64,000 bases of DNA from Penelope pileata (taxonomy: Eukaryota; Chordata; Aves; Galliformes; Cracidae): positions 357,684 through 421,683 of the forward strand of contig WBMW01004135.1 of NCBI GenBank assembly GCA_013396635.1, written 5' to 3'. The notes beneath the pieces are model-generated. The model was not told where the DNA came from. It did not search any database and saw only the letters and a program-made list of their open reading frames with translations. The first letter of the stretch is position 1, and every line of letters starts with the position of its first letter. Positions 60,696 through 64,000 of the stretch are shown here, piece after piece. Made by a program: the position numbers and the translations under genes.

Positions 60696-60904
60696 GTGGT
60701 AGAGCCATCGGCTTTGGGCTCCGACATGTCAGCCTCACCCCTTAAAACAATTGCCTGCCCTGTCCCACCTTGCCTCTGGTCCTCACTATTGCTGCTGGAA
60801 GAGCCCACATTCAGGATTCCCCTCCACTTGCTGGTCTGCTTGGGATCTTGCTGCACCTGCAACAATTTTTGCGCAGAACGGAGAGCTCCAGGGTGGCAGA
60901 TAGC

Positions 60905-60940
60905 CTGCATCCTGCATCCTGCATCCCACATCCCACCAAG
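60905..60940. repeat. Short tandem repeat (CATCCTG)n / (CATCCCA)n
   Basis: Three CTGCATC-type units followed by two CATCCCA units. Confidence 0.85.
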
Positions 60941-61009
60941 AGATGCTCAGAACACGAGGAGGGAGCTGGCTTGTGCTTGGATATTCCCTCCTGCCCAGAG
61001 ATATCAAGT

Positions 61010-61300
61010 GGAATGAATAATTCACTATCTGATCATCTCTAATCTTCGTCCCATAAAATCAGCAGCAAGCTGGGAGTGTTTTGAAGCCTCCAGCTGCATT
61101 TGCTGATAAGACACGAGGCTGGGAAGATTGGGAGCCCATAAAAATGATAATCTCGGGCTTCAGCGTAACATGGTGGAAGGGTTTTCTCCTGTCCTTTCGT
61201 TAAGGATGGATTTCATGATCTTCCTTAAATAACAACAAGCCTCACGAGGAATCTCCTGGCTGAAAACCGATTGCATTGCCATTAGGAAATGGGAGGCCGA
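61010..61300. promoter_or_regulatory. Candidate enhancer with composite E-box-GATA site
   Basis: CAGCTG at 61091-61096 is followed, 8 bp later, by GATAAG at 61105-61110: the canonical spacing for the TAL1/E-protein-GATA1-LMO2 complex. A further GATAA is at 61146-61150, and ETS-type TTCC cores occur near 61220. The segment is AT-rich with little repeat content. It lies 3.6 kb upstream of PDZK1IP1, on the TAL1 side. Activity is inferred. Confidence 0.45.
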
Positions 61301-61899
61301 TCAGCCAGAGAAAAGCAGCAGGACCATGGGCTGTGGCAGTCCCCACGGAGCAAACAGCACCTGCCTCTGCGGGCTGGGAGGAAACCGAGTGCTGAGAGGC
61401 AATTCCTGAGCACAGAGCGAGCGCTGGGTCTCTGTCCCAAGGTGTGGGACCCCCCAGCCCTGAGCTGCCACCTGCCTTGTTTATCCCTCAGAGCTGTTTG
61501 CTGGACAAAGAGGGAAGGACGTGAACCTGAGCTCTCTCCCAAGGGCCTTCCAGGGTATTTCCAGTCTCCTTCAATGTTTTCCCGGTTGCACTGTTTTGCA
61601 AGTGGGAGAGATGGGCACCAGCACCATGCCGTGCTGCTGGCCACCACCATGGACCCAGACAGAGCAAAGCCCCATCTTCCGTGTCCTGCAGTTCCTGGGC
61701 ATGATGAGAAACACGACGACTCATTTCAGTCTGGCTTCACACAGCGTCCTCCCCTCCACCCCCAAATTCCCTGAGCCCAGCCATTGCCTGGGAGAAGAAT
61801 GGAGAAGACAAAGCTCATCTCATCGGCCGTTCCCATGCCAATCACCACCAAGATGGCCGGGAGGAAGAGGGGGAAAGAGCTGCCTGGCTTGGTGGGAGT

Positions 61900-62330
61900 G
61901 GATGATTTGGGGAAATAATTATCCCAGGTGCCAAAATAGGAGAAAATTAAAAGTGTAAACTATAATCAGATGTTAAGTTGCTTTTCTTCTGCTAATTGAA
62001 ATAATGTTTTCTCTGCTACCCACCACTCTACCCCTTTCAGATGCTAATCCCTATCAAACACAGCCTTACAATTACAAATTCATAGGCATCTTTCCCAGGA
62101 GCAGAAATTGCTTTGCCCTGTAACCTCTAAGATGAGGTCTTAATAGGAATTCGCAAGCAGCCTCTGGTAAAGCTTCATTAGCCGGAGAGAATAGACAAGG
62201 GCAAGTTGCAGTGCTCCCTAACCACTCTAGGGAAAAATTAATTTAAATTACTTTGTAAAGTAACAAGGACAGATAATGTGTTTCCTTCTTGGATTATTGT
62301 TTTCCAACACCCTAATGCGCTCACAGATTA
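61900..62330. promoter_or_regulatory. Candidate conserved non-coding element, GATA/ETS
   Basis: AT-rich, non-repetitive stretch with AGATAA near 62271 followed within 10 bp by GTTTCCTTC (ETS core TTCC), plus repeated AATTA homeobox cores. The GATA/ETS pairing recalls TAL1 stem-cell enhancers, but conservation is untested. Confidence 0.3.
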
Positions 62331-64000
62331 GGTTGCTTTGCCTGTCTTGGTGGTGGTCCATACCAAGTTGTGGTGTATGGAGAGCAGCATCCTTGGGAAG
62401 GAGACACACCATCGCCTTTGGCCAGAGCCGGGTGGAGGAGAGGTGATGATGTGGGATCCCACCTCCCACCATGGGATTGCTGGGAGGCTCGTGGGCATGC
62501 TGGTGGCAACCAACTCCAGCAAAGCTTCAGTGCAGCCTAAGGGAGAAACCTGTCCATTGAAGATGACACTTGAGCATTTCCCTGGTGGAAGGAGATGGAA
62601 GGAGTTGATGGAAGGAGTCTCCTGGATCTGGGCAGCTCTGGATTTGCTTCCAAGAGGCTGGATCTCAAGCAGCATTGAGTCTCATGCTCCCAAGGGCTGA
62701 GCAACACAGGAAGCCTCTGCCAGAAGCCACCATCCCTCAGTCTGGTTCCCAATCAGCTAAAGCCAAAAAGGCACTAAAATGTGCTAAAGATGAGCATCGT
62801 GCCCATGGGAGCTTGTGACTCCTTATCTGCCCCAGCCCCTATGGAGGCTCCCCAAAGGAGCTTTAGTTTTCCCCTCCCAGCACCAAGTGTGTACATTCCC
62901 TGGATGTTCCCGGTGCTGGCTCCAAGCCCTCCTTGCTGGCCACGTCGCGTTCTGTTCTCATGGCAATCTGCAGCTCATGGGAGCGCCGGGGACGAGGCAT
63001 GGGAAGATGCTGCGATAAGCGGCTTGGCAGTGGGGCCACGGTGCTCCCCAGCCCTCTGCACTCACCACGGGGTTTGGGTGGGTTATTAACCCGGGGGGCG
63101 GTGCGCGGAATGGGCCAGGCTGGCGAAATCGTCAGGGGACGTGGGGATCATTCAACAACCACACAAAGGGTTCAAAGGGCTTTTCGGCAACTCGAGAGCG
63201 ACAAACAGTGCTGATCATCCAAGCTGATTAAATATGTTCCCAACCACCCCAGCAGTCCTAGGAGACCAAGCTGAAGCTGGGAAGATTTATGAGGAGCTAC
63301 CTGAATTGGGGAAAGAGACATTTGTTTCGTTTCTGGCTTCCAAAGGGGATCGCCGCTCTTTTTTCAGACCAGAGAAAGGCGGATGGAGAGATGTGCATTG
63401 AGACAGAGGGAGATGGGCGGGCAGATAGAGGGGTGGATGGAATCACTCCCAGCCCAGCTGATGGTTGTCCTGTCCCCTGTTACCCTGGGGAAGGCAGAGC
63501 ATCCTTGGAACACGGGGTCTGAGCTGCCAGAGCCCTGTACCCCGTTGTTTCCCCTGAAATCAGCACGCTGTCAGGTGGCGGTACCTTCCCCTTCCCAGCA
63601 CTAGAGCTGCTCCCTGGCATCCAAAGGGAAAAAATAACAGGGCAAAATGCATCTAATATCCTCCACTTCTTTTCAACGAGCTCCAGTTGTTGCTCGACAA
63701 GTGTACTCCAGCCCCGGCAAGTGCCAGACAAAAGCTCCCCTCTCCTCCTCCGTGTCGGCTGAACGGCCGCATTATTTCAACAGCCCGTGTGCATCTGCTG
63801 CTGCCAGCCGTGATTTCCATGACACAGGGGCAGGGTCTGGCCTGGCTGCTTCGTCTGCAGGTTCTGCAGTGGGCAGGAGCGTTTGGTTGCTTGCAAAAAA
63901 TAAAAACAAAAAATCAAAGGTATGAAGTCACTGTTCTGGTTGCGACCCAAGCAAACAGGTGCAGGTAGCGGAGATGAAGAAAATCACGGCACCCTCTGCA
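62331..64000. other. PDZK1IP1-TAL1 intergenic DNA, distal part
   Basis: No supported gene. TAL1's bHLH exon is not present on the minus strand. A small element at 63140-63240 contains AACCACA (RUNX-type) and GATTAAA motifs. Confidence 0.5.

Noticed and set aside
57661..64000. TAL1 coding exons
   Set aside because: Expected next by synteny, but no bHLH coding sequence is visible on the minus strand; the gene must lie beyond 64000.
1..64000. CRISPR array, prokaryotic operon or novel defence system
   Set aside because: No regularly spaced repeats and no bacterial gene organisation; the window is vertebrate nuclear DNA.

Overview
The window is vertebrate nuclear DNA, almost certainly from a bird and probably a galliform such as chicken. 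Genes are split into many short exons with GT-AG introns. The recognisable interspersed repeats are CR1 LINE 3' ends and one avian-type ERV LTR. The gene order matches the conserved ATPAF1 - EFCAB14 - CYP4 cluster - PDZK1IP1 (- TAL1) block of human chromosome 1p33. The species call is inference from repeat content and gene order.

Left part (1-22.8 kb): two minus-strand genes. ATPAF1, an assembly factor of the mitochondrial F1-ATPase, is cut by the left edge; its exons 1-5 are present and exon 1 is partial. EFCAB14, a single-pass membrane protein with C-terminal EF-hands, has exons 2-11 between 22199 and 8202. Its exon 1 falls in a sequence gap at 22546-22565. A long 3' UTR follows the stop codon. 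Between the two genes the assembly is visibly faulty: a 103-N gap, two isolated Ns, a 292-bp exact duplication, and ATPAF1 exon 1 stranded inside EFCAB14 3' UTR sequence.

Middle part (23.7-49.5 kb): two complete tandem plus-strand CYP4B-type cytochrome P450 genes, each with 12 coding exons and identical intron phases (507 and 508 aa). They are membrane-anchored, heme-thiolate fatty-acid or xenobiotic omega-hydroxylase-type enzymes. Copy 1 starts in a GC-rich CpG-type promoter and copy 2 in a TATA-box promoter. They share a 128-bp perfectly identical tract in exon 8 (I-helix), which suggests gene conversion. The 8.5 kb between them holds a reverse CR1 and an ERV LTR and no gene I can support.

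Right part (49.5-64 kb): PDZK1IP1 (MAP17) lies on the minus strand as four coding exons giving a 115-aa small membrane protein with a C-terminal PDZ ligand. TAL1, expected next, is not in the window, so 57.6-64 kb is PDZK1IP1/TAL1 intergenic DNA. The non-coding stretches flanking PDZK1IP1 contain clusters of GATA and E-box motifs. The strongest are at 50.99-51.14 kb and 61.09-61.15 kb. These are candidate avian counterparts of the distal haematopoietic enhancers of TAL1, and they are the most interesting non-coding signals in the window. I see no new enzyme system, CRISPR array or prokaryotic element.
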